From Actinomycetota bacterium (GTDB taxonomy: Bacteria; Actinomycetota; Thermoleophilia; Solirubrobacterales; Solirubrobacteraceae): a DNA stretch of 7,214 nt. The position numbers were made by a program, and so were the translations under genes. The notes beneath the pieces are model-generated. The model had not been told where the DNA came from and made no database searches. It saw only the letters and a list, made by a program, of their open reading frames with translations. The stretch lies in contig WLNX01000091.1 in assembly GCA_009699565.1 (NCBI GenBank), positions 1-7,214 on the forward strand, read 5' to 3'. Positions 5,783 to 7,214 of this stretch are shown one piece after another. Numbering within the stretch: the first letter of the stretch is position 1; each line of letters begins with the position of its first letter.

Positions 5783-5790
5783 TTGCGAGC

Positions 5791-7214
5791 TCAGCGGGTT
5801 TTCGCCAGCTTCACGGTCCGTTTTACCGTGCGGGCAACTCCACCGGTGGGCTTGAAGGTCGTTGTGAGCGAGACGCTGACTGCTCCGCGGCGACGGGCCG
5901 AGCGGATCGCTGTGGTCAGCTTGCAGGTCAGTGTGTAGTCGCCGGCCTCCGTGATCTTCCTTGAGGTGCTGCAGGCTGTCAGCTTCTGTGCGCTACGAGC
6001 GCGAGTGAAGCTGCCGCGCTGGGTGGCAACGCCAGGCCCTTCAACAGTGATGACGGCGCTGAGCGTCGAGCTCGACACCCGGCTTCGGCTGAGCGTGAAT
6101 TTGTTGCTCGGCGGATCTGGGATATAGAGCTCGGAGGTCGTGGTCGGGCTGCTGAGCAGTGGACCAGTCTCTGGGGCGGTGGCGCCACCGGCGAAAAGTA
6201 CGCGCCCGCCGGAGATAACCGGCGGGTTGGCAACGCCAAGTTGGCGCCGGGCAACGGCCATTGAAGCGGTCGGGGTGAAGGTTCCAGTGGCCGGGTCGAA
6301 GATGTCAGCCGAAGCGTTTGGAGTGCCGGCCCAAGTATCGGTTCCTCCGGCCACCAGCACTCGCCCGTCGGGGAGCGGAGCGATGTAACCCTCGGCTCTT
6401 GCTGCACTCATGTTTCCGGTGGTGGCGGTGAAAAGGCCGGTCGCCGGGTCGAAGGTCTCGGCAGTGGCGCTAGACGCGTCCTCCGCTCCGGCGATCAGCA
6501 CCTTCCCGCTGGATAGGCGGATTGCGATCGGAGCTGCTCGGGACGCGACCATCGGCCCCGTCGTCGCCGAAAAACTGTCGGTAGCTGGGTCGTATATCTG
6601 GGCGTCATGGCCGGCTGGGTTACCTGTCCAGTCGCCGGCTAGCAGCACCTTGCCGTTGGCAAGTTTGGTGGCTGTGCCGGCCGAGTTTGTGAAGTTCAGG
6701 CTGGGCTGCCCGGCGGTGGCGGTGAAAGTGCCGGTAGCGCCGCTGGCGGGGTCGTAGAGGTCCGCACCATTGGAGTCGCCGCAGCATCCGTGGCTCACGA
6801 GGACCTTGCCGTTGTCCAGCAGGGTCGCTAGAGGCCAAACGCGCCATCCGCTCATTGGGCTGGAGACATCACGGAACGTTCCGTCAGCGGGGTTGAAGAG
6901 TTCGGCGGTCGGGCCGGAGTCTGTGCCGCCTACCACCAGGACATTGCCGCTGGGCAGCAGAACCGCAGCACCGAGTCTGCGCGCGGTGGCCATCGACCCG
7001 GTGAGCGTGAAGGTCCCCGTGGCTGGGTCGTAGATCTCGGCGGTGCGAGTAGGGATGTTTCCTGTCGTCGCACCGCCAGCGACCAGCACCTTCCCGTTGG
7101 CGAGCTTGACGACCATCGGTTCGGCCCGCGGGACCTTCAGGTCACCGGTGCGCTTAAAGCTGCCGGCCAAGGCAGGCGATGCTGTCACGCCTATGGCAAG
7201 CGCAACGACGGACA
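5791..7214 (-). CDS. Secreted kelch-repeat beta-propeller protein, 5' end outside window
   Basis: An exported repeat protein of at least 474 residues; no enzymatic role can be assigned. The frame stays open to the right edge, so an in-frame GTG at 7188 is internal: codons upstream of it read SVVALAIG and continue into VTASPALA-GSFKRTG, the hydrophobic core and cleavage site of a signal peptide. The real start lies beyond 7214. Seven kelch-type repeats follow (about 6118-7131), each with a core like NGKVLVAGG, a variable loop, then AEIYDPATGTF and a short TxSM link with AxAR, enough for one seven-bladed propeller. The third repeat departs from the pattern with SHGCCGD, two adjacent cysteines. 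From about 6105 to the stop lies a beta-rich C-terminal domain of about 105 residues, with cysteines spaced 16 apart (ACS...LTC), an FKPTGG motif and a basic end (KRTVKLAKTR). I associate such tails with secreted Thermoleophilia proteins. It may bind carbohydrate or cell-envelope ligands, by analogy with galactose-oxidase-like propellers, though no copper-site motifs were recognised. Confidence 0.5.
   Translation of the reverse strand, partial: SVVALAIGVTASPALAGSFKRTGDLKVPRAEPMVVKLANGKVLVAGGATTGNIPTRTAEIYDPATGTFTLTGSMATARRLGAAVLLPSGNVLVVGGTDSGPTAELFNPADGTFRDVSSPMSGWRVWPLATLLDNGKVLVSHGCCGDSNGADLYDPASGATGTFTATAGQPSLNFTNSAGTATKLANGKVLLAGDWTGNPAGHDAQIYDPATDSFSATTGPMVASRAAPIAIRLSSGKVLIAGAEDASSATAETFDPATGLFTATTGNMSAARAEGYIAPLPDGRVLVAGGTDTWAGTPNASADIFDPATGTFTPTASMAVARRQLGVANPPVISGGRVLFAGGATAPETGPLLSSPTTTSELYIPDPPSNKFTLSRSRVSSSTLSAVITVEGPGVATQRGSFTRARSAQKLTACSTSRKITEAGDYTLTCKLTTAIRSARRRGAVSVSLTTTFKPTGGVARTVKRTVKLAKTR
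6118..7131 (-). repeat. Seven tandem kelch-repeat units within the propeller gene
   Basis: Seven units of roughly 46-52 codons each encode the propeller blades. They are imperfect at the DNA level; the most similar blocks encode DPATGTF, seen on the plus strand as recurring GTGGCCGGGTCGAAG-like strings near 6285, 6435, 6580 and 7018. The divergence between units suggests an old duplication rather than recent expansion. Confidence 0.5.

Noticed and set aside
5632..5790. Possible tRNA or small RNA gene in the kelch-typA gap
   Set aside because: Inverted repeats are present but no cloverleaf, GTTCRANNC T-loop or acceptor stem could be assembled on either strand.

Overview
This window is high-GC bacterial DNA, most likely chromosomal, with tightly packed genes on both strands. 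The best taxonomic guess is a soil-type actinobacterium, perhaps class Thermoleophilia (Solirubrobacterales). The reasons are the GC-rich codon use, the secreted kelch protein with a C-terminal beta-sandwich tail ending in an FKPTGG motif and a basic run (a layout I associate with that group), and TAnnnT boxes placed right against start codons, as in leaderless actinobacterial genes. The placement is inference from composition and protein style, not from a marker comparison.

Layout. 1-152 (-) is the N-terminal 50 codons of a short-chain dehydrogenase that leaves the window. 277-753 (+) is a small multi-spanning membrane protein (DUF6790-like). Four bases later, 758-1864 (+), is a zinc-dependent medium-chain alcohol dehydrogenase of the class III / formaldehyde dehydrogenase type. 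These two read as one operon. 1857-2738 (-) is a DhlA-type haloalkane dehalogenase with a complete set of catalytic residues. It converges on the alcohol dehydrogenase, and both genes stop inside one 12-bp palindrome. 2803-3777 (+) is a secreted lipase resembling Candida antarctica lipase B, diverging from the dehalogenase across a 64-bp gap. 3781-5631 (-) is the translational GTPase TypA/BipA, whose stop lies 3 bases from the lipase stop. 5632-5790 is the longest non-coding stretch (159 bp) and holds three inverted-repeat elements between a kelch gene and typA. 5791-7214 (-) is a secreted seven-repeat kelch beta-propeller protein whose true start lies beyond the right edge.

How the genes may work together. 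The dehalogenase turns a haloalkane into an alcohol and halide, and the alcohol dehydrogenase next to it oxidises alcohols (or a thiol-formaldehyde adduct), so a short haloalkane-to-aldehyde route is plausible but unproven. The SDR at the left edge is a third oxidoreductase in the neighbourhood. The lipase and kelch protein are exported. TypA is a housekeeping translation and stress factor and probably unrelated to the rest.

No RNA genes, insertion sequences, CRISPR arrays, phage genes or toxin-antitoxin pairs were seen, and no gap without a gene exceeds 300 bp. I did not find a clearly new multi-gene system. The points most worth checking are the dehalogenase/dehydrogenase pair with its shared stop palindrome, the substituted substrate residue in the dehydrogenase, and the likely leaderless starts.
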